64,000 nucleotides of DNA, taken from positions 291,123 to 355,122 of the forward strand of contig CAKRZO010000002.1 of NCBI GenBank assembly GCA_934433135.1. Reading direction: 5' to 3'. Under the pieces are notes generated by a model. It was not told the origin of the DNA. It ran no database searches and saw only the letters and a program-made list of their open reading frames with translations. The position numbers and the translations under genes were made by a program. This document shows, one piece after another, positions 42,147 through 51,400 of the stretch (position 1 is its first letter; every line of letters begins with the position of its first letter). Origin of the DNA: an uncultured Acetatifactor sp. GTDB taxonomy: Bacteria > Bacillota > Clostridia > Lachnospirales > Lachnospiraceae.

Positions 42147-42355
42147 CAGCGAACCCGATTTTACTTCAGAAAAAATACAGCCGTGTTATTGAGTGCTTTG
42201 CTAAACAGCAGGGGCTTTCACTGGATGAGGCACTGGGATTATTTTATCATTCCGAAGTTTATCAGTTAATGCGTGATGGTGTTTCCGATATGCATTGCAT
42301 GAGTGATCTGTACCTGGCAGAAGAGCTAAGACGGGAGTATCAAAAAGAACAGTAA
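42143..42355 (+). CDS. second DUF3791-type small protein
   Basis: A 70-residue helical protein with a pattern (KYSRVIECFAKQQGLSLDEA, LGLFYHSEVYQLMRDGVSDM, then HCMSDLYLAEEL) that recurs beside DUF3990 genes. It starts inside the end of the DUF3990 gene (4-bp overlap) with GGGAGTG upstream. Its sequence is quite different from the first small protein, suggesting a separate job (for example two-part neutralisation). Terminator at 42439. Confidence 0.7.
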   Translation: MTANPILLQKKYSRVIECFAKQQGLSLDEALGLFYHSEVYQLMRDGVSDMHCMSDLYLAEELRREYQKEQ

Positions 42356-42438
42356 AGTTCATGTATCGTAATGAATGAGTGGGATTCACCAAGTCCAAAG
42401 GTGGGTAAAGATAAATAACATCAAATCTGCACTAGATT

Positions 42439-42474
42439 AACGCCAAATAAACGCCAATAGAGTTATTTGGCGTT
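42439..42474 (+). terminator. terminator of the DUF3990 operon
   Basis: Perfect 12-bp stem AACGCCAAATAA (42439-42450) with TTATTTGGCGTT (42463-42474), followed by TATTAATTA. Apart from this, 42356-42651 holds nothing I can name. Confidence 0.6.
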
Positions 42475-42651
42475 TATTAATTATAGAAAATACCCCAGGA
42501 ATGTTATTTTCATCTGCCATCTGTAATTTCAGGAAGATTTCTACAATTTGTGGGCTTGCCTGGTCCGGTGAAACAAGATATAACGACGGAAAAGAAAGGA
42601 AATGGTTTCTGTTTTGCTTTGACATTTCCGACAGGAGGCAGGAAGATTGCG

Positions 42652-42714
42652 ATGATATTTTCAAGTAAAGAGCGTATTGTATTTGCAGGGGATTCGGTTA
42701 CCGATATGATGTGA
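42652..42714 (+). pseudogene. 5' scrap of an SGNH/GDSL hydrolase gene
   Basis: A 20-codon frame, MIFSSKERIVFAGDSVTDMM then stop, is the exact style of start of a GDSL-type esterase (nucleophile motif GDSVTDM). AGGAGG and AGGAAG lie upstream. The rest of the gene is gone; sequence of a solute-binding protein follows 45 bp later, so a deletion has joined two genes. Confidence 0.65.
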
Positions 42715-42759
42715 ATCTGATGATTGCCACACAGGAATAGCTTGAGTTGGGATGCCTGC

Positions 42760-43427
42760 AGAATTAACGGAAGAATTTACGGAATTCCGAATATGCAGCA
42801 GTGGGCACGAAGTGCCGGATTCTTGTTTAATGCCAAATACTACGAGGAATATGACGGAGAGTCTGTAGAGAATCTGACCGATCTGGCGGACTATATTATC
42901 TGTGTCAGCAAGGGAGAGGCCGAGAAAGGAAATCAGTGGGAATATCAGGCAAGCAAAGCCAACTGGCTGTATGATCTATGTCAGACATGCGGATGGAAAA
43001 TTATCGGCGGTAAGGCGATTCCCGGACTTGCAGATGCAACGGCACAGCATCCGGAAGTATTTAATGAGTATTTGACGGATGAATTCAAGGCGATTATTGA
43101 AGCAAAAGCAAAATTATACCAGCATTCACAGGCTTGGTACCTGCTTCCAACGAACCGGAGAGATATGAGAGGACACGGGAGTGGAGCGCGAATGCAAAAG
43201 CCTCCACATTGCCCGGATTCAACTATGATACCAGCAAATGCGCTACCGAGATTGCCAATTGTCAGGCAGTGGTAAATGAATATTTTGACGTATTCATGGC
43301 AGGAGCATATGGTGCGGATACCATGAAATATTATGACGAATTTATTGCAAAACTGGGTGCTGCAGGAGTGGATAAGGTTCTTGCGGACAAACAGGCGCAC
43401 ATTGATGGGTTTCTGGCAAATAAGTAA
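42760..43427 (+). pseudogene. C-terminal remnant of an extracellular solute-binding protein (DUF3502 type), frameshifted
   Basis: From 42760 the frame reads INGRIYGIPNMQQWARSAGF, a typical mid-part of sugar-ABC solute-binding proteins, to about 43140. The homology then continues in another frame (VPASNEPERYERTREW ... GFNYDTSKCATEIANC) to the family end KYYDEFIAKLGAAGVDKVLA and ADKQAHIDGFLANK. The signal peptide and first half are missing, and there is at least one frameshift. No permease genes are present. A decayed sugar-uptake locus. Confidence 0.75.
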
Positions 43428-43485
43428 GGAACCCTCTGAAAATCAGAAAAGCATAAACAGAAAAGAACAGAAATACTGAAAAACA

Positions 43486-43526
43486 GCTGCCACCCAATCA
43501 TCCGAAGCGGATATTTGGGTGGCAGC
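43486..43526 (-). terminator. typA terminator
   Basis: Perfect 12-bp stem GCTGCCACCCAA (43486-43497) with 43515-43526; on the minus strand it is followed by TGTTTTTC. Confidence 0.75.
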
Positions 43527-43541
43527 CTTCTTGTTTCAGTC

Positions 43542-45377
43542 CTACTTCTTGGCAATGGCAGCCCGCTTTCTTAAGGTCGGATCCAGAATTTTCTTACGGA
43601 TACGAAGACTTACCGGCGTCACTTCCAAAAGTTCATCCGTATCAATAAAGTCCAGAGCCTGTTCCAGGCTTAAAATCTTGGGCGGTGTCAGTCTTAATGC
43701 CTCATCTGCACTGGAAGAACGGGTATTGGTTAACTGTTTCCTCTTGCAGACATTTAATTCAATGTCTTCGCTTCTTCCGGTCTGACCGACTACCATGCCG
43801 GCATACACTTTTTCACCGGGACCGATGAAAAGAGTGCCCCTCTCCTGGGCATTATACAGTCCGTAAGTAATAGATTCTCCTGCTTCAAAGGCAATCAGAG
43901 AACCGAGCTTACGATACTGAATATCTCCCTTATAAGGACCATAGCCGTCGAAAATCGTATTTAGGATTCCGTTTCCTTTGGTATCGGTCATAAATTCTCC
44001 GCGGTAACCGATCAGTCCTCTGGCCGGAATCGAGAACTCCAGACGGGTGTAAGTGCCGCCGGTGATGGATCCCATATTCCGCAGCTCACCTTTGCGCTGT
44101 CCGAGCTTTTCGATGACGGATCCGGCGAATTCATTGGGAACATCAATATAGGCAAGTTCCATGGGCTCTAGAAGCTTTCCTTTTTCATCATGGTGATAAA
44201 GCACTTCCGCTTTGCTTACAGCAAATTCATAGCCTTCTCTGCGCATATTTTCAATCAAAACGGACAGATGCAGCTCACCTCTTCCGGAAACCTTAAAGCA
44301 GTCGGTGGAATCGGTCTCTTCCACACGAAGAGAAACATCGGTATTTAACTCCCGCATCAGACGATCGCGCAAGTGGCGGCTTGTGATATATTTTCCTTCC
44401 TGGCCGGCAAGAGGAGAATCATTTACCATAAATTGCATGGCAATGGTGGGCTCGCTGATCTTCTGGAATGGAATCGGTTCCACATGGTCGGGAGAGCAGA
44501 GAGTATCTCCGATATGGATGCCGCTGATACCGGAAATGGCGACAATCGAGCCGATGCTGGCTTCCTTTACTTCCACTTTATTTAGGCCGTCGAATTCGTA
44601 AAGCTTGCTGACTTTGACCTTAACCTGTTTATCCGGTTCGTGATGGTTGCAAATGACCACTTCCTGGTTGACACTGATGGTACCGTTATCGACTTTTCCG
44701 ACACCGATACGTCCTACATATTCATTATAATCAATGGTACTGATCAATACCTGGGTACCGGCATCCGGGTCGCCCTCGGGAGCGGGGATATAGTTCAGAA
44801 TGGTCTCAAAAAGGGGTACCATGCTGGTTCCGTGCTCGTGAGAATCAAGGGAAGCCACTCCTTCTTTGGCGGAAGCAAAGACAAACGGGCAGTCCAACTG
44901 GGAATCGTCCGCATCCAGTTCCAGAAACAACTCTAAAACCTCATCAATGACTTCATCCGGTCTTGCTTCGGGACGGTCAATCTTATTAATGCACACAATG
45001 ACAGGCAGCTTTAATTCCAATGCTTTGCGAAGAACGAATTTCGTCTGCGGCATGGCGCCTTCAAAAGCGTCCACTACCAGAATAACGCCGTTTACCATTT
45101 TTAAGACACGTTCCACTTCGCCGCCGAAATCCGCATGCCCCGGAGTATCGATGATATTGATCTTGGTGCCCTTGTAAGTAACGGCGGTGTTCTTGGACAG
45201 GATTGTAATACCGCGTTCCCGTTCAATATCATTCGAGTCCATAACACGCTCAGCGACATCCTGATTGGCGCGAAAGACTCCGCTTTGCTTTAAGAGCTCG
45301 TCTACCAGTGTGGTTTTGCCATGATCTACATGAGCAATAATAGCAACATTTCTGACATCTTCTCTGACTTGTTTCAT
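43542..45377 (-). CDS. typA: ribosome-associated GTPase TypA/BipA
   Basis: A 611-residue translational GTPase. G motifs: AHVDHGKTTL (about 15-24), RGITILSKN, DTPGHADFGGEVERV, NKIDRPEARP; followed by EF-G-like domains and the TypA-specific C-terminus with RGLIGYRGEF, GEKVYAGMVVG. Involved in ribosome assembly and stress adaptation, notably in the cold. Single gene, divergent from the OB-fold gene at 45760. Confidence 0.97.
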   Translation of the reverse strand: MKQVREDVRNVAIIAHVDHGKTTLVDELLKQSGVFRANQDVAERVMDSNDIERERGITILSKNTAVTYKGTKINIIDTPGHADFGGEVERVLKMVNGVILVVDAFEGAMPQTKFVLRKALELKLPVIVCINKIDRPEARPDEVIDEVLELFLELDADDSQLDCPFVFASAKEGVASLDSHEHGTSMVPLFETILNYIPAPEGDPDAGTQVLISTIDYNEYVGRIGVGKVDNGTISVNQEVVICNHHEPDKQVKVKVSKLYEFDGLNKVEVKEASIGSIVAISGISGIHIGDTLCSPDHVEPIPFQKISEPTIAMQFMVNDSPLAGQEGKYITSRHLRDRLMRELNTDVSLRVEETDSTDCFKVSGRGELHLSVLIENMRREGYEFAVSKAEVLYHHDEKGKLLEPMELAYIDVPNEFAGSVIEKLGQRKGELRNMGSITGGTYTRLEFSIPARGLIGYRGEFMTDTKGNGILNTIFDGYGPYKGDIQYRKLGSLIAFEAGESITYGLYNAQERGTLFIGPGEKVYAGMVVGQTGRSEDIELNVCKRKQLTNTRSSSADEALRLTPPKILSLEQALDFIDTDELLEVTPVSLRIRKKILDPTLRKRAAIAKK

Positions 45378-45476
45378 AATCTGTATTATGCATTCCTTTT
45401 TTGTGTGATATACATGTTTTACCTTTCCATGTTGACTTTATATCCGGATGCAGACGGCATCATCCGGTTGTCATGT

Positions 45477-45499
45477 CATGATTTGTCGATAAAATCATG
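45477..45499. repeat. small hairpin in the typA/OB-fold gene gap
   Basis: CATGATTT/AAATCATG with a 7-base loop. The 382-bp gap 45378-45759 must hold both divergent promoters; a TATAAA-like box near 45680 is the only plus-strand candidate and no other feature is clear. Confidence 0.35.
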
Positions 45500-45759
45500 C
45501 AAGCCTATTTTCAAACCGTTACAGTATAGCACTTCTGTTTGGGTTATTCAAGTTTTTTATGAATTTTCCTGCGGATTCCGGAAGTTTTTTATGCCTGTTT
45601 TGCTGTTAAAAAAAGAAGAAATGCGCGGTATTTGACGATATGCGCGATATTTCAGACTTCTATTCGGGCGAAAAATGTAGTATAAATATTAGTATATTAC
45701 AGATTACGGGCGGAAAAATTCCGCCGAATATTCTTAAGAGTAAGAAGGGAGAACTTGGA

Positions 45760-46395
45760 ATGACAGATAAGGTAATTGAAAACAATCAGGTAACGATTAT
45801 AGGGGAGGTGGTCAGTGACTTTTCTTATAGTCATGAAATTTACGGGGAAGGATTTTATATGGTTGATGTCAAAGTGCAGCGTCTGAGTGCAAGCTATGAT
45901 ATTATTCCGGTCATGGTATCAGAACGTCTCACGGATGTGAATGCGGATTATAAGGGAATGGCTATTATGGTAAATGGACAGTTCCGGTCTTATAACAGGC
46001 ATGAGGAGCGCAAGAACCGGCTGGTGCTTTCCGTTTTTGCCAGAGAACTGGAATTTGTGGATAAAATAGAAGAAAATGAAAAAACAAATCAGATCTATTT
46101 GGATGGTTATATCTGTAAGGAGCCGGTTTATCGGAGAACGCCTCTGGGAAGAGAGATCGCGGATCTTCTTCTTGCAGTAAACAGGCCTTACGGAAAGTCG
46201 GATTATATTCCCTGTATCTGTTGGGGAAGGAATGCAAGGTACGCCAGTCAGTTCGGGGTAGGAGAGCGTTGCTGTGTCTGGGGAAGAATTCAAAGCAGAG
46301 AATATATGAAGAAACTGGAAGAAGAAAAAGTGGAGCGCAGAGTTGCTTTTGAAGTTTCCGTAAGCAAGCTGGAACTGATCGGGGAAAAAGAATAA
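45760..46395 (+). CDS. single-stranded-DNA-binding (OB-fold) protein, two tandem OB domains
   Basis: A 211-residue protein whose first half (NQVTIIGEVVSDFSYSHEIY ... VNGQFRSYNR) and second half (NQIYLDGYICKEPVYRRTPL, GREIADLLLAVNRP) both read like SSB/PriB-type OB folds; the second carries the usual SSB wording (IPCICWGRNARYA). It lacks the acidic DDxPF tail of true SSB. A longer frame opens at 45640, but the ATG at 45760 follows AAGGGAGAA and begins the conserved part. Role inferred: ssDNA binding, partner unknown. Confidence 0.75.
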   Translation: MTDKVIENNQVTIIGEVVSDFSYSHEIYGEGFYMVDVKVQRLSASYDIIPVMVSERLTDVNADYKGMAIMVNGQFRSYNRHEERKNRLVLSVFARELEFVDKIEENEKTNQIYLDGYICKEPVYRRTPLGREIADLLLAVNRPYGKSDYIPCICWGRNARYASQFGVGERCCVWGRIQSREYMKKLEEEKVERRVAFEVSVSKLELIGEKE

Positions 46396-46397
46396 AG

Positions 46398-46426
46398 TTG
46401 CAAAAAAAAGGTAAATGTGGTATATT
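46398..46426 (+). promoter_or_regulatory. promoter for cobO-dapA-dapB
   Basis: TTGCAA (46398-46403), 17-bp spacer, TATATT (46421-46426). Confidence 0.5.
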
Positions 46427-46548
46427 GATAGAAAAGCTACCTGCATTTTCCGGGGGTGTTCCTGCTGAGAATGCCGAATGCGGAAGTACATAAAGTCCGA
46501 AGATGGAAAGTGATTTGCGGATCGTTCGGAATGCAAAAGGAGAAGTGT

Positions 46549-47046
46549 ATGGGAAAAGGCATGCTATATATCTATACAGGGGACGGAAGAGGAAAATCGC
46601 CTGCAGCGATGGGAAGAGCGGTTCAGGCAGCAGTTGCAGGGAAAACTGTAGTGATTATACAGTTTTTGAAAGAAAAAGGTCTTGGGGAGTCCGCCTTTTT
46701 GAAGCGTATGGAACCGGAGATTAAGCTGTTTCGTTTCGAAAAATCTGAGGGAAATTACTCCATGCTTTCGGAAGAAAAAAAGCGGGAAGAATGCATGAAT
46801 ATACGGAACGGTCTCAATTTTGCAAAGAAAGTGCTGACAACGGGAGAGTGTGATCTTTTGATCCTGGACGAAGTGCTGGAGCTGATTGACAAAGGAATTA
46901 TTCAGGTAGAAGAATTGAGGCGGATTCTGGAAGGTCAGGGAAGTACGGATGTTATTTTAACCGGACCCAAATTAAACGATGAAATTCTGGCGCTTGCGGA
47001 TGAAGTTTCCAGGATAGAGACGATAAAGAAAAGCATCAGGATCTAA
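46549..47046 (+). CDS. cobO: cob(I)yrinic acid a,c-diamide adenosyltransferase (CobA/BtuR family)
   Basis: A 165-residue P-loop enzyme that attaches the adenosyl group to corrinoids. P-loop GDGRGKSPAAMG (family: GxGKGKTTAA), VVIIQFLKEKG, and the Walker B LLILDEVLELI. It follows a longer frame from 46456, but AAGGAG lies just before the ATG at 46549. No cobalamin riboswitch or other corrinoid gene is nearby. It starts 36 bp upstream of dapA. Confidence 0.88.
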   Translation: MGKGMLYIYTGDGRGKSPAAMGRAVQAAVAGKTVVIIQFLKEKGLGESAFLKRMEPEIKLFRFEKSEGNYSMLSEEKKREECMNIRNGLNFAKKVLTTGECDLLILDEVLELIDKGIIQVEELRRILEGQGSTDVILTGPKLNDEILALADEVSRIETIKKSIRI

Positions 47047-47082
47047 ACGGAAGAAAAAGCTCTGGACAAAAAGGAGGGCGTT

Positions 47083-47964
47083 ATGGCCATTTTTACCGGT
47101 TCCGGTGTTGCAATCGTGACACCGATGAAGAAAAATGGAGAAATTGATTTCGAGAAGTTTTCACAGCTGATTGAATTTCAGATAGAAAATCAGACGGATG
47201 CCATTATTGTATGCGGAACGACAGGCGAGTCCGCTACATTATCCCATGAAGAGCATGTGGAAGTCATACGGCAATGCATTCATACGGTAGCAGGAAGGGT
47301 GCCGGTAATCGCCGGAACCGGTTCGAACTGTACCGAGACGGCAAAACAGACATCCAGAGAAGCTTTTGGGGCCGGAGCGGATGGACTTTTGCTGGTAACG
47401 CCCTATTACAATAAGGCAACGCAGAACGGGCTGTACAGCCATTTCCGGGAAATTGCGGGGACAGTGGATATTCCGGTACTGTTGTATAATGTACCGAGCC
47501 GTACCGGCTGTAATCTTCTTCCGGAGACCATTGTACGTCTGTGCAAAGATACGGAAAATATCGTTGGCGTGAAGGAAGCCAGCGGCAACATCAGTCAGAT
47601 TGCGCATCTTGCGGCAATCGCGGAGGGGTGTGTGGATCTGTATTCCGGAAACGATGACCAGATTCTTCCCATTATGGCGCTCGGAGGGCTTGGGGTGATT
47701 TCCGTTCTGGCTAATATTGCTCCGAGACAGACACATGAGATCTGCAGCCGCTTTTTGAAAAAGGATTTGGAAGGAAGCCGGAAGATGCAGCTGGAAGCCA
47801 TGGAACTGATACAGGCTTTGTTCTGTGAAGTAAATCCGATTCCCGTAAAGAAAGCACTGGATCTGATGGGATGGGATGTAGGCGGTCTGAGGATGCCGTT
47901 AACGCCGATGGAAGAGGCGCATGCAAAAAGGCTTCAGGAAGCTATGAAAAGATATGGAATATAA
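47083..47964 (+). CDS. dapA: 4-hydroxy-tetrahydrodipicolinate synthase
   Basis: A 293-residue TIM-barrel enzyme condensing pyruvate with aspartate semialdehyde in lysine and dipicolinate synthesis. GTTGESATLS (substrate loop), LLYNVPSRTG (catalytic Tyr) and VGVKEASGN (Schiff-base Lys, about residue 162). AAGGAGGGCGTT precedes the ATG. dapB follows. The product pool also feeds spore dipicolinic acid. Confidence 0.97.
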   Translation: MAIFTGSGVAIVTPMKKNGEIDFEKFSQLIEFQIENQTDAIIVCGTTGESATLSHEEHVEVIRQCIHTVAGRVPVIAGTGSNCTETAKQTSREAFGAGADGLLLVTPYYNKATQNGLYSHFREIAGTVDIPVLLYNVPSRTGCNLLPETIVRLCKDTENIVGVKEASGNISQIAHLAAIAEGCVDLYSGNDDQILPIMALGGLGVISVLANIAPRQTHEICSRFLKKDLEGSRKMQLEAMELIQALFCEVNPIPVKKALDLMGWDVGGLRMPLTPMEEAHAKRLQEAMKRYGI

Positions 47965-47976
47965 GCAGGAAAAAAT

Positions 47977-48009
47977 CCCGCCGGCGGACTGAATGTAACC
48001 GTCGGCGGG
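47977..48009 (+). terminator. hairpin between dapA and dapB
   Basis: CCCGCCGGCGG with CCGTCGGCGGG (one wobble), 11-bp stem, followed by GTTGTTG; without a proper T-run it may attenuate or stabilise rather than terminate. Confidence 0.45.
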
Positions 48010-48051
48010 GTTGTTGTGCTTTGGGGAAAGCCCGGCAGAAATGAGGTTAAT

Positions 48052-48828
48052 ATGGAAGAAAAAAAAGTAAAAAAAGTAAAAGTAATATTGCATGGATGCA
48101 ATGGAAAGATGGGACAGGTACTGCGCAGTCTGATTGCACAGGAGACCGGAATGGAGATCGTGGCCGGAGTAGATATAAAAGATGACGGGCAGAATCCGTT
48201 TCCTGTTTATCGTAATCTTTCGGAATGTGAAATATCGGCGGACTGTGTGATTGATTTTTCGGCAGCGCTTTCTGTCGATGCCTTGCTGGAAGGCTGCCTT
48301 TTTAAGAAGCTGCCCTGTGTGCTTTGTACAACCGGGCTTTCTGAAGAACAGCTTACGAAAGTCCGGGAAGCTTCCAAAGAGATAGCGATTTTAAAATCCG
48401 CCAATATGTCGGTAGGCATCAATCTGCTGCTTAAGCTGTTAAAAGAAGCGGCGCCGAAGCTTGCAGAGGCAGGATTTGATGTGGAAATTGTAGAAAAGCA
48501 TCACAATCAGAAACTGGATGCACCCAGCGGGACCGCACTGGCGTTAGCAGATGCCGTAAATGGAGCGCTTGGGGGCGAATATGAGTATGTCTATGACCGA
48601 AGCGCAAGGAGACAGACGCGTCCGGAAAAAGAAATCGGCATCAGTGCAGTAAGGGGAGGAACCATTGTAGGAGACCATGACGTGATTTTTGCCGGAACGG
48701 ACGAAGTGATTACGTTTTCCCACAGAGCCTATTCCAGGGCTGTTTTCGGAAAAGGCGCAATTGCTGCCGCAAAATTCCTGGCAGGAAAGCCGGCCGGAAT
48801 GTACGATATGGGTGATGTGATGGAGTAA
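48052..48828 (+). CDS. dapB: 4-hydroxy-tetrahydrodipicolinate reductase
   Basis: A 258-residue NAD(P)H-dependent enzyme, second step after DapA. Nucleotide motif GCNGKMGQV, and the catalytic block EKHHNQKLDAPSGTA. Lys-rich N-terminus. An in-frame ATG at 48016 lies in the post-dapA gap, while GAGG precedes the ATG at 48052. Confidence 0.96.
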   Translation: MEEKKVKKVKVILHGCNGKMGQVLRSLIAQETGMEIVAGVDIKDDGQNPFPVYRNLSECEISADCVIDFSAALSVDALLEGCLFKKLPCVLCTTGLSEEQLTKVREASKEIAILKSANMSVGINLLLKLLKEAAPKLAEAGFDVEIVEKHHNQKLDAPSGTALALADAVNGALGGEYEYVYDRSARRQTRPEKEIGISAVRGGTIVGDHDVIFAGTDEVITFSHRAYSRAVFGKGAIAAAKFLAGKPAGMYDMGDVME

Positions 48829-48870
48829 AACCGCAGTAAAAACAGCTTATCGGAACGGTTATGTTATGGT

Positions 48871-50883
48871 ATGGAATCCGGCGCAAAAGAAGAATCGTTG
48901 CAGGAAAAGAAAGGGTGGAAAGAGACAGGAGTGGAGGAATTAAAGCTTAAAGTGCTGCAGGGACTGGCAAAACAGTATCCGACCGTTGCTGCGGCTTCTA
49001 CGGAGATTATTAATCTGCAGTCAATTTTGAGTCTGCCGAAAGGAACCGAACACTTTCTGACGGATATTCACGGAGAATATGAGCAATTTATTCATGTGTT
49101 AAAGAACGGTTCCGGTTCCGTGAGAAGGAAAATCGATGAGGAGTTCGGTAATACGATCAGCTGCCGGGACAAAAGAAGTCTTGCCACGCTGATCTATTAT
49201 CCGGAAGAAAAGCTGGAAATTGTAAAGCAACAGGAAGAGAACATGGAGGACTGGTACCGGATTACGCTGCACAGACTGGTACAGATTACCAAAAGAGTGT
49301 CTTCGAAATATACCCGCTCCAAAGTAAGGAAAGCACTGCCGAAGGATTTTGCCTATGTAATTGAGGAACTGATTACCGAAAAAGAGGAAGTGCAGGATAA
49401 AGAAGCTTATTATAATGAAATTATACATACTATCATCCGGATCGGAAGGGCGCCGCAGTTTATCGGTCAGCTCAGCAGGCTGATTCAGCGCCTTGTGATC
49501 GACCATTTGCACATTGTCGGGGATATTTACGACAGAGGGCCGGGACCGCATGTTATCATGGATACGCTGTGTGCCTATCATTCGGTGGATATCCAATGGG
49601 GGAATCACGATCTGCTCTGGATGGGAGCAGCCAACGGTAGTCTTGCCTGTATCGCCTGCGTCGTCCGTATCGCCGCCCGTTATGGGAACCTGGATGTCCT
49701 GGAAGACGGATACGGAATCAATCTGCTCCCGTTAGCTGCATTTGCTTTGGAAACTTATGAGAAAACGGATTGCAGCGCTTTTTCCATCAAATACAATGAG
49801 GAGTATAATACCAAGGATTTAAGCCTGGACATGAAAATGCACAAGGCCATTGCCATGATACAGTTTAAGCTGGAAGGGCAGCTGATCCGGCAAAATCCCG
49901 GGTTTGCCATGGAAGACAGGCTTCTTTTGGACAAAATCGATTACCGGACGGGCACCGTAATCATAGAAGAAAAAGCTTATCCGATGAAGGATCTGGATTT
50001 TCCGACTGTGGACCCGAAAGATCCATACCGACTGACGGAAGAGGAACAGCAGGTGATGCTGCGTCTGCAGCAGGCTTTTATGAGATGTGAAAAATTAAGC
50101 AGACATATCCGTTTCCTTTATGCGAAAGGCAGTCTGTACAAGGTTTATAACAACAATCTGCTTTATCATGGCTGCATTCCCATGGAAAAAGACGGCCGGT
50201 TTAAAGAAGTAGAAATTTTGGGACGTAATTACAGTGGAAAAGCCTTATATGATGTCCTGGAACAATATGCCCGGAAAGCTTACTACGCCAAGGAAGAAAG
50301 CGAGAAAGAAACGGGACGGGATATTCTCTGGTATTTGTGGACCGGTCCGGGATCTCCGGTTTTCGGAAAGAAAAAGATGGCGACTTTTGAACGCTATTTT
50401 TTGGACGATGCCCATTCTTATGAAGAGGAAAAAAATCCCTATTATAATTTCCTGGAAAAAGGAGAAGTAATCGGAAAAATCTTAAAAGAATTCGGCCTGG
50501 ACGCGGAAGGGAGTCATATCATTAACGGACATGTGCCGGTAGAACTGATTCACGGAGAGTCTCCCGTAAAATGCGGCGGAAAGCTTTTAATTATAGACGG
50601 AGGATTTTCCAGAGCGTATCAGAATAAAACCGGAATTGCGGGATATACTTTGGTATGTAATTCCAGAAGCATGCGTTTGGTGGCGCATGAACCCTTTGAG
50701 TCGGCAAAAGCGGCAATATTAAAGGAATCGGATATTTTTTCCGATTCGGTCGTGGTGGAGAATTTTTATAACCGAAAATTGGTGGCGGATACGGATAACG
50801 GAAAAGTGATCCGGGAGAGCATTGCTTATCTGGAAGAATTGTTGGAGGCATACCGGAACGGAACCATAACGGAAGGTTGCTGA
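48871..50883 (+). CDS. fbp: fructose-1,6-bisphosphatase class III
   Basis: A 670-residue Firmicutes-type gluconeogenic phosphatase with a calcineurin-like metallophosphatase core: FLTDIHGEYEQF, GDIYDRGPGPHVIMD, QWGNHDLLW, and later NGHVPVELIHGESPV and IIDGGFSRAYQ. Size and motif order fit the FBP class III family. The ATG at 48871 has no clear binding site; a GTG at 48931 is a possible alternative start. Confidence 0.95.
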   Translation: MESGAKEESLQEKKGWKETGVEELKLKVLQGLAKQYPTVAAASTEIINLQSILSLPKGTEHFLTDIHGEYEQFIHVLKNGSGSVRRKIDEEFGNTISCRDKRSLATLIYYPEEKLEIVKQQEENMEDWYRITLHRLVQITKRVSSKYTRSKVRKALPKDFAYVIEELITEKEEVQDKEAYYNEIIHTIIRIGRAPQFIGQLSRLIQRLVIDHLHIVGDIYDRGPGPHVIMDTLCAYHSVDIQWGNHDLLWMGAANGSLACIACVVRIAARYGNLDVLEDGYGINLLPLAAFALETYEKTDCSAFSIKYNEEYNTKDLSLDMKMHKAIAMIQFKLEGQLIRQNPGFAMEDRLLLDKIDYRTGTVIIEEKAYPMKDLDFPTVDPKDPYRLTEEEQQVMLRLQQAFMRCEKLSRHIRFLYAKGSLYKVYNNNLLYHGCIPMEKDGRFKEVEILGRNYSGKALYDVLEQYARKAYYAKEESEKETGRDILWYLWTGPGSPVFGKKKMATFERYFLDDAHSYEEEKNPYYNFLEKGEVIGKILKEFGLDAEGSHIINGHVPVELIHGESPVKCGGKLLIIDGGFSRAYQNKTGIAGYTLVCNSRSMRLVAHEPFESAKAAILKESDIFSDSVVVENFYNRKLVADTDNGKVIRESIAYLEELLEAYRNGTITEGC

Positions 50884-50962
50884 TTGCACTGCGGCGGATC
50901 GGAACAATATTGCAAAAGTGACCCGCCGCAGGCAAAAAATCCTGCTTGCAGCTTTTGACTTT

Positions 50963-51400
50963 TTAGCGGTTGGTGCCGGTATTTGTCCGATCGCCGCCTA
51001 GCAGATCGTCCGTTATGTCGGATACGCCGTCTGCTACATCATCTACTGCATTTCCTACCGCATTACCGGCATCATCTACGGCATTGCCGATGGCATTACC
51101 GGTCGTATTGTCCATTGTGCCGTTGGTGGTGCCGTTTGTGTTATCCATCGTGCCGTTTATCGTACCGTTTGAATTGTCCATGGAACTGTTGGTATTCCCG
51201 GTGTTGTTCCCGTTGGTCGTGCCGTTGGTATTTCCGTCAGGAACGGAAGAGTCCTGCCTGTCAACGGTGGTGCCGCTGTTATCCATGGCGCCTGAAGAAG
51301 TCACACTGTTATTATTTTTGTCGTTGCCGGAGCAGGCAGCGGCAAAGCAGACATAGAGAACCAGAATGCCTGCGACAAGAAGCTTTTTACCGTTTTTCAT
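50963..51400 (-). CDS. Asn/Thr/Gly-rich repeat lipoprotein
   Basis: A 145-residue secreted lipoprotein: signal peptide with lipobox FAAAC (Cys about 23), then a low-complexity region built from NGT/MDNTNGT repeats and an amphipathic tail of GNAVDDAGNAVGNAVDD repeats. AAAGGAGG precedes the ATG. The plus strand here has long open frames only because of the repeats. Function unknown; expected on the outer face of the membrane. Confidence 0.75.
   Translation of the reverse strand: MKNGKKLLVAGILVLYVCFAAACSGNDKNNNSVTSSGAMDNSGTTVDRQDSSVPDGNTNGTTNGNNTGNTNSSMDNSNGTINGTMDNTNGTTNGTMDNTTGNAIGNAVDDAGNAVGNAVDDVADGVSDITDDLLGGDRTNTGTNR

Noticed and set aside
46396..46548. Possible cobalamin riboswitch before the adenosyltransferase gene
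   Set aside because: No B12-box-like sequence is visible; the stretch is short and otherwise unremarkable.
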